From NCBI GenBank assembly GCA_024760545.1, contig CP060501.1, positions 62,001 through 126,000 of the forward strand: a stretch of DNA of 64,000 nucleotides, in the 5' to 3' direction. Shown piece by piece: positions 1 through 10,272 of the stretch. The notes under the pieces are model-generated. The model was given only the letters and a program-made list of their open reading frames with translations. It had not been told where the DNA came from and made no database searches. Position numbers and translations under genes: made by a program. Each line of letters begins with the position of its first letter. The stretch's first letter is position 1. This DNA comes from Nitrospira sp. (GTDB lineage Bacteria; Nitrospirota; Nitrospiria; Nitrospirales; Nitrospiraceae).

Positions 1-2
1 GG

Positions 3-3000
3 ATGCGCGCCTTCGATTTCTCTACGACGCCATTGGGGCCTGTTTCGGCCTGGCCACAAAGCTTGCGCTCGGCCGTGAGTATCTGCCTGAACAGCCGCTT
101 TCCCATCGTCCTTTATTGGGGCAAAGAATTTGTCTCGCTCTACAACGATGCCTATATTTCTATTTGGGGAGAAAAGCATCCCTGGGCGCTCGGTAAACCG
201 TTTGAAGTGGCCTGGGCCGACATCTGGGACGCATTGGGGCCCGTGCTCAAAGGTGTCATGGAGACCGGGATTCCTTCCTGGTCCGACGATCAACTGCTCG
301 TCATGCAGAGGCATGGCTATGTAGAAGAGACCTATTTCACCTTTTCCTTCGGGGCCGGTCGCAACGAACAAGGAGAGGTTGCCGGTATTTTTTGCGCCGT
401 GGCCGAGACAACGCAGCGCGTGCTGCATGAACGCCGTCTCGCCGTCCTGAGAGAGCTGACCGGTGCTGCGAAAAGTCCTCAGGAGGCGGCTACGCTGGCT
501 GCTCAGATCCTCGACGGACAGGCCGACATTCCGTTTGCATTGGTATATCTGTTGGAGCAAGAGGGCCGAACTGCGCGGCTCGCCGCCCACACGGGAATTC
601 CGTCCAACAGTTGTGCTGCGCCGCCGGTCGTGGATATTGCCACCGACGATGCCGGTGCCTGGCCGTTGGCGCTGGCCATCACGGCCGGCGCGCCGACGAT
701 TGTGACGGACTTGGCCCGGCGATTCGCCCCGCTGCCGGGCCGACCATGGCCTGAACCTGCGCATACCGCCATCGTGTGGCCTCTTCAAAAATCAGGACAA
801 TCGGAGTCGGCGGGGCTGCTCATCCTCGGAGTCAGCCCGCGACGACGGCTTGATGAGTCGTATCAGCGGTATTTCGAACTGGTCGCGGGCCACGTCGCAA
901 CCATGCTCGCCAACGGCCGCGCCTACGAAGATGAGAAGAATCGCGCCGAAGCATTGGCCGAGATCGACCGCGCCAAGACCGCATTCTTTTCGAACGTGAG
1001 CCACGAATTGCGCACGCCGCTCACGCTGATGCTCGGACCACTGGAAGATTTGAAAGCGCGGTTTGGCCGATCAACGTCCTCGCTCGACGCCTCGCAGTAT
1101 CAACAGATCGATTTGGTTCATCGCAACGGGCTGCGTCTTCTCAAACTGGTAAACACCCTGCTGGATTTTTCGCGGATCGAGGCCGGCCGGGCGCAGGTGG
1201 TGTATGAAGAGACAGAGCTCGCCGCGTTCACGACCGACCTCGCGAGCGTATTTCGCTCCACCATCGAGAAGGCCGGTTTATCGCTGATTGTCGATTGTCC
1301 TCCCCTGCCTGAGCCCGTGTTTGTGGATCGCGACATGTGGGAAAAGATCGTCTTGAATCTGTTGTCCAATGCCTTCAAGTTCACGTTCAGCGGCGAGATC
1401 GAGATTGCGCTGCGACCAAGCGGAAAACATGTGGAACTTTCCATTCGCGATACAGGAACAGGCATTCCGGACGACCAACTCGGAAAGATCTTCGAGCGGT
1501 TCCATCGCGTCTCCGGCTCACAAGGCCGTACCCACGAAGGCACGGGCATCGGTCTGGCTCTCGTTCAGGAGCTGGCGCAACTTCATGGCGGCTCCGTCTC
1601 AGTAGACAGCGCCTATGGGAAGGGGAGCACGTTCAGAGTGTTCATTCCCCTAGGCAAGAGCCATCTACCGTACAAACATATCGGCGCCGCTCGAGGCAAG
1701 ACATCGACGGCTATGGGCGCTACGCCCTTCGTGGAAGAAGCTGCGCGTTGGCTGCCATCCGAGGAAGTTTCTGAGTCAGGAAGTCAGAATGCTGAGCTCT
1801 CGATCGGGTCTGACTTCTCTCACTCATCACTCACCGCTCGTTCGCGCGTCCTCCTGGCCGACGACAATGCCGACATGCGGGAGTACGTGAGCCGATTGCT
1901 GCGTAGCCGATTCGAAGTACAAACGGTTGCCGATGGACAGGCCGCATTGGACGCGGCGCGTGCCAATCCGCCGGAGGTGGTCCTTACCGACATTATGATG
2001 CCTCGGCTGGATGGCTTCGGTTTGCTCCGTGCGTTGCGTGATGATCCAGCGACCAAGACCATTCCGGTCATTCTGCTGTCGGCGAGAGCCGGCGAGGAAT
2101 CCCGTGTTGAGGGTTTAGAGCAGGGCGCGGACGACTATCTCATCAAACCGTTTAGCGCCCGCGAATTGCTGGCGCGCGTCGAGACGCATGTGAAAATGGC
2201 TCGCATGCGGCGGCAAGCCATGGCCTTGCTTCACGAGAGTGAAGTTCGTTTTCGCAATTTCGCTGATACCGCGCCGGCCATGCTGTGGGTCACCGAGTCC
2301 GATGGGGCCTGCTCGTTTCTCTCGCGCGTGTGGTACGAATATACGGGACAAACCGAAGCGGAAGGACTCGGAGTCGGCTGGTTGAAAGCCGTACATCCTG
2401 ATGATCGTAAAGAATCCGGGCGCATCTTTCTGGACGCGATTCGGAGGCATGTGCCGTTCACCTTGGATTATCGGCTGCGCCGGGCCGATGGCGAATACCG
2501 CTGGTGCATCGATACCGGCCGGCCGCGCTTCGATGATCAGGGTACGTTTCTTGGTTACGTCGGCTCGGTCATGGACATCACCGAACGGAAGCTCGTCGAA
2601 GAGGAGTTCCATCGGTTGAATAACGAGCTGGAGACCCGTGTACGGGAACGGACGCAAGAGCTGTGGACCTCACAAGAACGGCTGCGGGCACTGGCCACGG
2701 AATTGAACCTTACCGAACAACGAGAACGGAAACGGGTGGCGGCTGAACTCCACGACCATCTGCAGCAGACGTTGGTGCTGGGCAAATTGAAAGTGGGACA
2801 AGGCAAACGGGTTGCGGCCGGGATACCGGCTGTGGCGAAGATTTTGGACGAAACGGACGCCGTTTTTTCCGATGCGCTGCAATACACCCGAACTCTCGTG
2901 GCGGAACTGAGCCCTCCGGTGCTGCGCGATAATGGGCTTGTGGCCGGCCTGAAGTGGCTGGGTGAATCCATGCGAGAGAAGCATGGCATCGCGGTGACTG

Positions 3001-3824
3001 TCACCATGTCTGATGACAGTCGCCTCCGGCTTCCGGAAGACCAGACCCTGCTCATGTTCCAGTCAGTGCGCGAACTGCTGATCAATTCCTGGAAGTATGC
3101 CGGGACGGGAGCAGTGGCCGTTTCACTCGAGCACAGCGACGGAGTACTGAGGATTACGGTCAGCGACAATGGCCCGGGGTTCGATCTTGCTGCGGCTCTT
3201 GCTGGTACATCGAGCGGCGCTGTCTCGTCAAAGTTCGGACTGTTCAGTATCCGAGAACGTATGAAAGCACTTGGTGGAAGCTTTGAGGTCCACTCGGGTG
3301 CAGGGCAGGGTACCAAGGCGACCCTCGTGCTGCCGCTCATCTACAAAGACATTGAAGGGCGTCCGGTCCTGAATGCCCAGGCAAGCAGAAAAGAACTCAT
3401 AGGGCAGCAGAAGTACGCGCATGATTCAGCGCGTCATGAGGGGCCATCTATTCGTGTGCTTCTCGTCGACGACCATAAGATGGTGCGTCAGGGGTTGAGA
3501 ACTATCTTGGAAGGATATGCCGACATTAACGTAGTCGGCGAAGCGATCAATGGAGAAGAGGCCGTCGCGTTGGTCGATCAGCTTTATCCGGACGTGGTGG
3601 TGATGGATCTCAACATGCCGAAGATGAATGGGATCGAAGCGACGCGGCTCATCAAAGCGTCCCATACTCAGGTCCAAATAGTGGGCCTTTCGGTCAATAT
3701 GGATGGAGAGGCGCATGCTGCTGTAACGGTGGCCGGAGCCCATGCCTTGCTGACGAAAGAGGCGGCCGCGGACCAGCTGTATGACGCTATCCATCAGGCG
3801 CATATGACCTTGAATAAGACATGA
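3..3824 (+). CDS. Double hybrid sensor histidine kinase (PAS-GAF-HisKA-HATPase-REC-PAS-HisKA_3-HATPase-REC), 5' end possibly outside window
   Basis: This is a cytoplasmic-looking two-component kinase with no membrane segment. Domains in order, by eye: PAS about 1-140, GAF 150-310, HisKA with phospho-acceptor His334 in a HELRTPLT motif, HATPase 440-560, receiver 617-735 with phospho-acceptor Asp663, and a second PAS 748-870. A short coiled coil follows, then a HisKA_3 core with His917 (AAELHDHLQ), a second HATPase 1010-1115, and a NarL-type receiver 1150-1268 with Asp1202 but no helix-turn-helix. Two kinases of different classes are thus fused through a receiver and a PAS domain. The N-terminus begins inside the usual start of this PAS family, and only two bases precede the first ATG, so the true start may lie upstream. 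The last ~390 residues closely match the C-terminal part of the protein at 12678-14279. Function as a phosphorelay hub is inferred. Confidence 0.85.
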   Translation: MRAFDFSTTPLGPVSAWPQSLRSAVSICLNSRFPIVLYWGKEFVSLYNDAYISIWGEKHPWALGKPFEVAWADIWDALGPVLKGVMETGIPSWSDDQLLVMQRHGYVEETYFTFSFGAGRNEQGEVAGIFCAVAETTQRVLHERRLAVLRELTGAAKSPQEAATLAAQILDGQADIPFALVYLLEQEGRTARLAAHTGIPSNSCAAPPVVDIATDDAGAWPLALAITAGAPTIVTDLARRFAPLPGRPWPEPAHTAIVWPLQKSGQSESAGLLILGVSPRRRLDESYQRYFELVAGHVATMLANGRAYEDEKNRAEALAEIDRAKTAFFSNVSHELRTPLTLMLGPLEDLKARFGRSTSSLDASQYQQIDLVHRNGLRLLKLVNTLLDFSRIEAGRAQVVYEETELAAFTTDLASVFRSTIEKAGLSLIVDCPPLPEPVFVDRDMWEKIVLNLLSNAFKFTFSGEIEIALRPSGKHVELSIRDTGTGIPDDQLGKIFERFHRVSGSQGRTHEGTGIGLALVQELAQLHGGSVSVDSAYGKGSTFRVFIPLGKSHLPYKHIGAARGKTSTAMGATPFVEEAARWLPSEEVSESGSQNAELSIGSDFSHSSLTARSRVLLADDNADMREYVSRLLRSRFEVQTVADGQAALDAARANPPEVVLTDIMMPRLDGFGLLRALRDDPATKTIPVILLSARAGEESRVEGLEQGADDYLIKPFSARELLARVETHVKMARMRRQAMALLHESEVRFRNFADTAPAMLWVTESDGACSFLSRVWYEYTGQTEAEGLGVGWLKAVHPDDRKESGRIFLDAIRRHVPFTLDYRLRRADGEYRWCIDTGRPRFDDQGTFLGYVGSVMDITERKLVEEEFHRLNNELETRVRERTQELWTSQERLRALATELNLTEQRERKRVAAELHDHLQQTLVLGKLKVGQGKRVAAGIPAVAKILDETDAVFSDALQYTRTLVAELSPPVLRDNGLVAGLKWLGESMREKHGIAVTVTMSDDSRLRLPEDQTLLMFQSVRELLINSWKYAGTGAVAVSLEHSDGVLRITVSDNGPGFDLAAALAGTSSGAVSSKFGLFSIRERMKALGGSFEVHSGAGQGTKATLVLPLIYKDIEGRPVLNAQASRKELIGQQKYAHDSARHEGPSIRVLLVDDHKMVRQGLRTILEGYADINVVGEAINGEEAVALVDQLYPDVVVMDLNMPKMNGIEATRLIKASHTQVQIVGLSVNMDGEAHAAVTVAGAHALLTKEAAADQLYDAIHQAHMTLNKT

Positions 3825-3925
3825 AGGAGCTAACCCCGGACAGCCAGGGGGAGATTTTGACAAAACGGTCTGGGTGGGGCGGTTATGGCGGTCGTTGATC
3901 GATCGCGGTAGGAGGGGATAGAAAT

Positions 3926-3955
3926 AGCTCCGCTCTCTTTCGAAACGGAGCTTTT
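3926..3955 (+). terminator. Rho-independent terminator of the first kinase gene
   Basis: AGCTCCG (3926-3932) pairs with CGGAGCT (3946-3952) around a 13-base loop, and the 3' arm runs into TTTT. It lies about 100 bases after the stop codon. It suggests the first kinase is transcribed separately from the HAMP kinase that follows. Confidence 0.7.
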
Positions 3956-4243
3956 CAGAACCTACAATCTTTACCTTGGAGTCATAACGTTTCCGTTATG
4001 TGTTCACAATGTTTCCATCGCAAGTTCTGATCTTACTGTAGTACGCTGTATGTCTTGTTGATACTGGGTCATGCCCTGGAACGTTTACTCTAGAAACCCC
4101 AGCCTAGCCACGTAAGCTGGGGATTACCCTAGTTTTATTCCGTCTCTCAGTCGACTACAACGCCAGTGCCGCGATTTTGGAGGTAGAGCTGTGCACGCTT
4201 CAATACGCCATTCATCCCCACCTCGCCATAGAGGAGGAGCAGA
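3956..4243 (+). promoter_or_regulatory. Intergenic region upstream of the HAMP-array kinase
   Basis: About 290 non-coding bases separate the terminator from the next start codon. They include a hairpin CCCCAGC/GCTGGGG at 4097-4122 with a 12-base loop, followed by a mildly T-rich stretch, and a strong purine-rich ribosome site (GAGGAGG) just before the ATG at 4244. I could not identify a convincing -35/-10 pair. The hairpin could be a leader structure or a second terminator. Confidence 0.4.
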
Positions 4244-7200
4244 ATGTCCATGGTGAATCGCTCACTCGTTAAGGAAGATCTGGACCCGAAAGTCCTTTTG
4301 CAGGTCTTGAAGTCCGTGAGAAGAGGAGATTTCACGGCTCAGGTGCCCGTTGAGTGGACAGGGATCGGCGGTAAGATAGCCGACGAACTGAACGCCATCA
4401 TTGAGCATAACGGAAAAATCATCGACGAGATCAAGCGAGTCAGTCATGTCGTCGGTAAAAAGGGACGACTTTCCGAACGTGTGTCTATTCCTGACGCGAC
4501 CGGTGCGTGGAAGTTGGAGATCGAAGCCTTCAACGGGCTGATCAATGACCTTGTTCGCCCCATGAATGAAATGGCGCGCGTGATCGGTGGTGTGGCAAAG
4601 GGAGATCTGACACAAACTGTCGCGTTAGAAACGGAAGATCATCATCTTAAAGGGGAATTCCTCAAGACCGCCAGAACCGTCAATGAAATGGTCCGTCAGC
4701 TCGATGCCTTCGCCGCGGAAGTCACCCGAGTGGCGCGGGAGGTCGGCACAGAAGGGAAATTGGGCGGACAGGCGGTGGTGCCGGGTGTCGCCGGGACCTG
4801 GAAGGACCTGACGGAAAACGTCAATTCCATGGCGAGCAATCTGACGAACCAGGTGCGGAATATCGCGGACGTCACGATCGCGGTGGCCAGCGGCGACCTG
4901 TCGAAAAAAATCACAGCCGACGTGCGGGGGGAGATCCTTCAGCTCAAAGAAGCGATCAACACGATGGTGGACCAGTTGCGGAGCTTCGGGGCGGAAGTCA
5001 CCCGAGTGGCGCGCGAGGTCGGCACAGAAGGGAAATTGGGCGGACAGGCGGTGGTGCCGGGTGTCGCCGGGACCTGGAAGGACTTGACCGACAGTGTCAA
5101 TGCCATGGCCAGCAACCTCACCGGTCAAGTGCGGAATATTGCGGACGTCACCACGGCGGTGGCGAACGGCGACCTGTCGAAAAAAATCACCGTCGATGTG
5201 CGCGGGGAAATTCTTCAGCTCAAGGACACGATCAACACGATGGTGGACCAGTTGCGGAGCTTCGCCGCGGAAGTCACGCGGGTGGCGCGCGAGGTCGGCA
5301 CAGAAGGGAAATTGGGCGGACAGGCGACCGTGCCCGGCGTCGCCGGCACGTGGAAGGACTTGACGGAAAACGTCAATTCGATGGCGAGCAATCTGACGAA
5401 CCAGGTGCGGAACATTGCGGACGTCACCACGGCGGTGGCGAACGGCGACCTGTCGAAAAAAATCACGGCCGACGTGCGGGGGGAGATCCTTCAGCTCAAA
5501 GAAGCGATCAACACGATGGTGGACCAGTTGCGGAGCTTCGGGGCGGAAGTCACCCGAGTGGCGCGCGAGGTCGGCACAGAAGGCAAATTGGGCGGACAGG
5601 CGGTCGTGCCGGGGGTCGCCGGGACTTGGAAGGACTTGACCGACAGCGTCAATTCGATGGCGAGCAATCTGACCGGCCAGGTGCGGAACATCGCCGATGT
5701 GACGATTGCCGTGGCGAACGGGGACCTGTCGAAAAAAATCACCGTCGACGTCCATGGCGAGATCTTGCAATTGAAAGAAGCGATCAACACGATGGTGGAT
5801 CAGCTGCGCAGCTTCGCCGCGGAAGTCACCCGGGTGGCACGGGAAGTCGGTACGGAAGGCAAATTGGGCGGGCAGGCACAAGTGAGCGATGTGAGTGGTG
5901 TCTGGAAGGATCTGACCGACAGCGTCAATTCGATGGCCAGCAACCTCACCGGTCAGGTGCGGAACATCGCCGAGGTGACAATTGCCGTGGCGAAGGGCGA
6001 CCTGTCGAAAAAGATCACCGTCGACGTACACGGGGAAATTCTTCAGCTCAAGGACACGATCAACACGATGGTGGATCAGCTGCGCAGCTTCGCGGCCGAA
6101 GTCACGCGGGTGGCGCGGGAGGTCGGCACAGAGGGTAAGTTGGGCGGGCAGGCGCAGGTTCGCGACGTGAGCGGTGTGTGGAAGGATTTGACCGAAAGCG
6201 TCAATCTGATGGGAGGCAATCTCACCGCGCAGGTCAGAAACATCGCGGATGTGACGATCGCCGTGGCCAATGGCGATTTGTCCAAGAAAATTACGGTCGA
6301 TGTACGGGGGGAGATTCTCCAGCTCAAAGAAGCGATCAACACAATGGTGGACCAGTTGCGCAGCTTCGCGGCGGAAGTCACCCGGGTGGCGCGCGAGGTC
6401 GGCACGGAAGGCAAGTTGGGTGGACAAGCGACCGTTCCCGGCGTGGCCGGCACGTGGAAGGATTTGACCGACGGCGTGAATTCCATGGCCAGCAACCTGA
6501 CCGGCCAGGTGCGGAACATTGCCGAGGTCACTACCGCTGTGGCCAATGGCGACCTGTCGAAAAAGATCACCGTCGACGTGCGTGGGGAAATTCTTCAGCT
6601 CAAGGACACCATCAATACAATGGTGGACCAATTGAACGCCTTCGCCGCGGAAGTCACGCGGGTGGCGCGGGAGGTCGGCACGGAAGGCAAGTTGGGCGGA
6701 CAAGCGACCGTTCCCGGCGTGGCCGGCACGTGGAAGGATTTGACCGACAGCGTGAATTCCATGGCCAGCAATCTGACCGGCCAGGTGCGGAACATCGCTG
6801 AGGTCACATTTGCCGTGGCCAGCGGCGACCTGTCGAAAAAGATCACGGCCGACGTGCGAGGGGAAATCCTCCAACTTAAAGAAGCAATCAACACGATGGT
6901 CGATCAGTTGCGGAGCTTCGGAGCGGAAGTGACTCGTGTTGCCAGGGAAGTCGGGACAGAAGGCAAGTTGGGCGGTCAGGCGGTGGTGCCGGGCGTGGCC
7001 GGGACCTGGAAGGACTTGACCGATAACGTCAACGCGATGGCCAGCAACCTGACCGTGCAGCTGAGGGACATGTCCAAAGTCGCGACGGCGATCGCCAACG
7101 GCGACCTGACCCGCAAGGTCACGGTCGAGGTGCGGGGAGAAATTCTGCAGATCAAGGACGTCATCAATCGCATGGTCGACCAGCTTGGCGGATTCGCATC

Positions 7201-10200
7201 GGAAGTCACGCGGGTGGCGCGCGAGGTCGGCACGGAAGGCAAGTTGGGCGGGCAAGCGGCTGTTCCCGGCGTGGCCGGCACGTGGAAGGACTTAACGGAA
7301 AGCGTCAACCTTCTGGCCGCCAACCTGACGACGCAGGTCCGAGCCATTGCGGAAGTCGCAACTGCGGTGACTCAAGGAGACCTCAGTCGGTCCATCCAAG
7401 TTCAAGCCCGTGGAGAAGTGGCGGAGTTGAAGGACAATATCAACGCGATGATTCGGACGCTGCGCGCCACCACCGATCAAAATACGGAGCAAGATTGGCT
7501 GAAAACCAATTTGGCCAAGTTTACCCGCATGATGCAAGGACAACGGGATCTGGTGACGGTCGGGCAGATGTTATTGTCGGAGTTGACTCAATTGGTGAAC
7601 GCCCAGTACGGCGTCGTGTATCAGATGCAAACAATAGACGGCGCGTCGGTGCTGAAACCGTTGGCGAGTTTCGCGTCCGATCGCCCGCTCAAATCGGTGT
7701 GCGATACCTCTGAGGGGAATGGGCTGGTGGGCCAGTGCGCCGTGGAAAAGCGCCGGTTACTGTTGACGGACATTCCTCCGAACTACGTGACCATCCGTTC
7801 CGGGTTGGGGGAGGCGGTACCACGGACGTTGGTCGTGTTGCCCGTCTTGTTCGAAGGACAGACCAAGGCGGTGATCGAGTTGGCGTCCCTTTCGGAGTTT
7901 ACGCCGACCCACCTGGCGCTGATCGGACAATTGACGGAGACCATCGGGGTGGTCGTGAATACGATCGAAGCCACGATGAGGACCGAGGGACTGTTGCAAC
8001 AATCGCAAAAATTGGCGGGTGAGCTGCAAACGCAGCAGCGCGAGTTGCAGCAAACCAACGAAGAGTTGGCCAATAAGGCACAACAGTTGGCGGAGCAGAA
8101 CGCCGAAGTGGAGCGCAAGAATCGGGAGATTGAACAAGCCAGGCACGCGCTGGAAGAAAAAGCGGGCGAACTCGCTCTCGCCTCGAAGTATAAGTCGGAG
8201 TTTCTCGCCAATATGTCGCATGAACTGAGAACACCCCTCAACAGCATCCTCATCCTGGCGCAGCAGCTCGGCGACAATCCTCAGCACAATCTCACGATGA
8301 AGCAGGTGGAATTTTCAAAGAATATCCATGCGGCCGGCGCCGATTTGCTCAACCTCATCAGTGACATTCTCGACCTCTCGAAGATCGAATCGGGCACCGT
8401 CACGGTGGAGCCCGAACAGGTGTCGTTCGTGAAAGTTCGCGAAGCCGTGGAGCGGAGCTTCCGGCACGTGGCGGAGTCCCGGCATTTGGCGTTCAATGTG
8501 GACATCGACTCCACACTACCGCGGGGTATGGTCACCGATTTCAAACGGTTGCAGCAGGTGTTGAAGAATCTGCTGTCCAATGCGTTCAAATTCACTTCGC
8601 AGGGGAATGTGACCTTCCGAATCAGGCGGGCGACAACGGGGTGGACCCTTGACCATCATATTCTCACGAGCGTTCCTTCCGTGCTCGCATTCGAGGTGCA
8701 AGACACCGGCATCGGTATCCCCCAAGAAAAACAAAAGATCGTCTTTGAGGCCTTTCAACAAGCCGAAGCCGGGACAAGCCGGCGGTATGGAGGCACCGGT
8801 CTCGGTCTTGCGATCAGCCGAGAATTGGCCATGCTCCTTGGGGGTGAAATTAGACTCAACAGTGTGCCCGATGAAGGCAGCACATTTACGTTGTACCTGC
8901 CGGAAATGTACATGGGAGACGCGGTGAGTTCAGTCCGTGTGACTCCCCGAATGAATCAACCGGCCGCTTCGCTGGTCCAGCAAGTCTTGGTCCAACAGGC
9001 TGAGCGATTCGACGACATCCCCGATGACCGCGAAACCCTGGTGCCCGGCGAACCGACCATCCTGATCGTAGAAGACGACGCCCACTATGCGAGAGTCTTG
9101 CTCGGTTTGGCCCGTGAGAAAGGCTTCAAGGGAATCGTCACCGCGCACGGACGGTTGGCGCTCTCGTTAGCGCGCCAGTACAACCCGGTCGCCGTCACGC
9201 TCGATATCTTCCTTCCCGACATGTTGGGGTGGACGGTGCTGAGCCATCTGAAACAGGATCCGGAGACGCGACATATCCCGGTTCAGATTCTGAGTGTCGA
9301 GGAAGAGCGGATACACGGCCTGGGCCATGGCGCGTATGCCTATATTCTGAAACCGCTCACGACTCAAGGCTTGGGGGATGCGTTCGATCGATTGGTGACA
9401 TTTGCGCAATTGCGCCGCAAGAAATTGTTGCTCGTGGAGGACAATGAGATCGAACGGCAGAGTTTGGCGCTGCTCCTCGGACATGACGATGTGGATATCG
9501 CAACCGCTGCCAATGGAGCTCAGGCATGGGAGGCGCTCACCCAGCAATCGTTCGACTGCGTTGTGCTCGATTTACGGCTACCGGACATGTCGGGATTCGA
9601 TATCCTTGAGCGCATCCGCCAAGAATCTTCATTGCAGAATATGCCGGTCATCGTATTTACCGGGAAGGAACTGACCCAGGATGAAGAACTGCGGCTTCGA
9701 GATCTCTCCCAAAGCATCGTGCTCAAAGGCGTTCAGTCGCCTGAACGGCTGTTGGACGAAGCGACGCTCTTTCTGCATCTCCTCACGGCACAATTGCCGC
9801 CTGAAAAGAGGGAGATGCTCGAACGGGTCCGCCGGAGCGACGACTCCCTCATTGGAAAAAAGATTTTAGTCGTGGATGACGATGTGCGGAACATTTTCGC
9901 CCTAACGAGTCTGCTCGAGTTGCACGGCATGGCGGTCACGAGTTGTGAAACGGGTCGGGAGGCCATCCAACGCGTCGAATCGGATTCCGATCTCGACATG
10001 GTGCTCATGGATATCATGATGCCTGAAATGGACGGCTATGAAACCATGCGCACGATACGAAGCAATCCTGCACATCGATTGCTCCCGATCCTGGCCTTGA
10101 CGGCGAAGGCCATGAAGGGAGATCGGGAGCGCTGCCTGCACGCGGGAGCCTCCGATTACATCGCCAAGCCGGTCAACACGGACGAGCTGTTGTCGCTCAT

Positions 10201-10240
10201 GCGCATTTGGCTCTTTGGAAAGAAAAAAGTGGTGCGCTGA
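4244..10240 (+). CDS. Poly-HAMP hybrid histidine kinase with three receiver domains
   Basis: A soluble 1998-residue kinase. Residues 1-158 are two divergent HAMP-like segments. Residues 159-1078 are ten tandem 92-residue units, each carrying the [19 protein letters not shown] motif and a GDLSKKI...GEILQLK motif typical of HAMP arrays. A GAF domain (about 1095-1240), a Gln/Glu-rich coiled coil (1245-1315), HisKA (His1326 in SHELRTPL) and HATPase follow. Three receivers end the protein, with phospho-acceptors Asp1654, Asp1776 and Asp1923. The layout resembles the group III (Nik1/Os-1) osmosensing kinases of fungi and related bacterial proteins, which also lack membrane segments and sense through HAMP arrays. 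A GAGGAGG ribosome site supports the ATG. The array is unusually long, and its DNA copies are very similar, which suggests recent duplication or gene conversion. The stimulus is unknown. Confidence 0.9.
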   Translation: MSMVNRSLVKEDLDPKVLLQVLKSVRRGDFTAQVPVEWTGIGGKIADELNAIIEHNGKIIDEIKRVSHVVGKKGRLSERVSIPDATGAWKLEIEAFNGLINDLVRPMNEMARVIGGVAKGDLTQTVALETEDHHLKGEFLKTARTVNEMVRQLDAFAAEVTRVAREVGTEGKLGGQAVVPGVAGTWKDLTENVNSMASNLTNQVRNIADVTIAVASGDLSKKITADVRGEILQLKEAINTMVDQLRSFGAEVTRVAREVGTEGKLGGQAVVPGVAGTWKDLTDSVNAMASNLTGQVRNIADVTTAVANGDLSKKITVDVRGEILQLKDTINTMVDQLRSFAAEVTRVAREVGTEGKLGGQATVPGVAGTWKDLTENVNSMASNLTNQVRNIADVTTAVANGDLSKKITADVRGEILQLKEAINTMVDQLRSFGAEVTRVAREVGTEGKLGGQAVVPGVAGTWKDLTDSVNSMASNLTGQVRNIADVTIAVANGDLSKKITVDVHGEILQLKEAINTMVDQLRSFAAEVTRVAREVGTEGKLGGQAQVSDVSGVWKDLTDSVNSMASNLTGQVRNIAEVTIAVAKGDLSKKITVDVHGEILQLKDTINTMVDQLRSFAAEVTRVAREVGTEGKLGGQAQVRDVSGVWKDLTESVNLMGGNLTAQVRNIADVTIAVANGDLSKKITVDVRGEILQLKEAINTMVDQLRSFAAEVTRVAREVGTEGKLGGQATVPGVAGTWKDLTDGVNSMASNLTGQVRNIAEVTTAVANGDLSKKITVDVRGEILQLKDTINTMVDQLNAFAAEVTRVAREVGTEGKLGGQATVPGVAGTWKDLTDSVNSMASNLTGQVRNIAEVTFAVASGDLSKKITADVRGEILQLKEAINTMVDQLRSFGAEVTRVAREVGTEGKLGGQAVVPGVAGTWKDLTDNVNAMASNLTVQLRDMSKVATAIANGDLTRKVTVEVRGEILQIKDVINRMVDQLGGFASEVTRVAREVGTEGKLGGQAAVPGVAGTWKDLTESVNLLAANLTTQVRAIAEVATAVTQGDLSRSIQVQARGEVAELKDNINAMIRTLRATTDQNTEQDWLKTNLAKFTRMMQGQRDLVTVGQMLLSELTQLVNAQYGVVYQMQTIDGASVLKPLASFASDRPLKSVCDTSEGNGLVGQCAVEKRRLLLTDIPPNYVTIRSGLGEAVPRTLVVLPVLFEGQTKAVIELASLSEFTPTHLALIGQLTETIGVVVNTIEATMRTEGLLQQSQKLAGELQTQQRELQQTNEELANKAQQLAEQNAEVERKNREIEQARHALEEKAGELALASKYKSEFLANMSHELRTPLNSILILAQQLGDNPQHNLTMKQVEFSKNIHAAGADLLNLISDILDLSKIESGTVTVEPEQVSFVKVREAVERSFRHVAESRHLAFNVDIDSTLPRGMVTDFKRLQQVLKNLLSNAFKFTSQGNVTFRIRRATTGWTLDHHILTSVPSVLAFEVQDTGIGIPQEKQKIVFEAFQQAEAGTSRRYGGTGLGLAISRELAMLLGGEIRLNSVPDEGSTFTLYLPEMYMGDAVSSVRVTPRMNQPAASLVQQVLVQQAERFDDIPDDRETLVPGEPTILIVEDDAHYARVLLGLAREKGFKGIVTAHGRLALSLARQYNPVAVTLDIFLPDMLGWTVLSHLKQDPETRHIPVQILSVEEERIHGLGHGAYAYILKPLTTQGLGDAFDRLVTFAQLRRKKLLLVEDNEIERQSLALLLGHDDVDIATAANGAQAWEALTQQSFDCVVLDLRLPDMSGFDILERIRQESSLQNMPVIVFTGKELTQDEELRLRDLSQSIVLKGVQSPERLLDEATLFLHLLTAQLPPEKREMLERVRRSDDSLIGKKILVVDDDVRNIFALTSLLELHGMAVTSCETGREAIQRVESDSDLDMVLMDIMMPEMDGYETMRTIRSNPAHRLLPILALTAKAMKGDRERCLHAGASDYIAKPVNTDELLSLMRIWLFGKKKVVR
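4718..7477 (+). repeat. Ten tandem 276-bp coding repeats (HAMP units)
   Basis: Units begin at 4718, 4994, 5270, 5546, 5822, 6098, 6374, 6650, 6926 and 7202, an exact 276-base period with no indels. Codon-level identity between many units is high, and units 1/3 and 2/4 share unit-specific words ([13 protein letters not shown] against [12 protein letters not shown]). This hints at duplication of a two-unit block. The last two units are the most divergent, as expected for the array edge. Confidence 0.95.
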
Positions 10241-10272
10241 CACCCGTGTGTGAGGCACCGGTAAACTGATCC

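Noticed and set aside
4625-7255. 876-codon open frame on the minus strand across the HAMP array
   Set aside because: It is the antisense of the repeated HAMP units; its length comes from repeat copying of a stop-free frame. There is no ribosome site, and it has the same 92-residue period.
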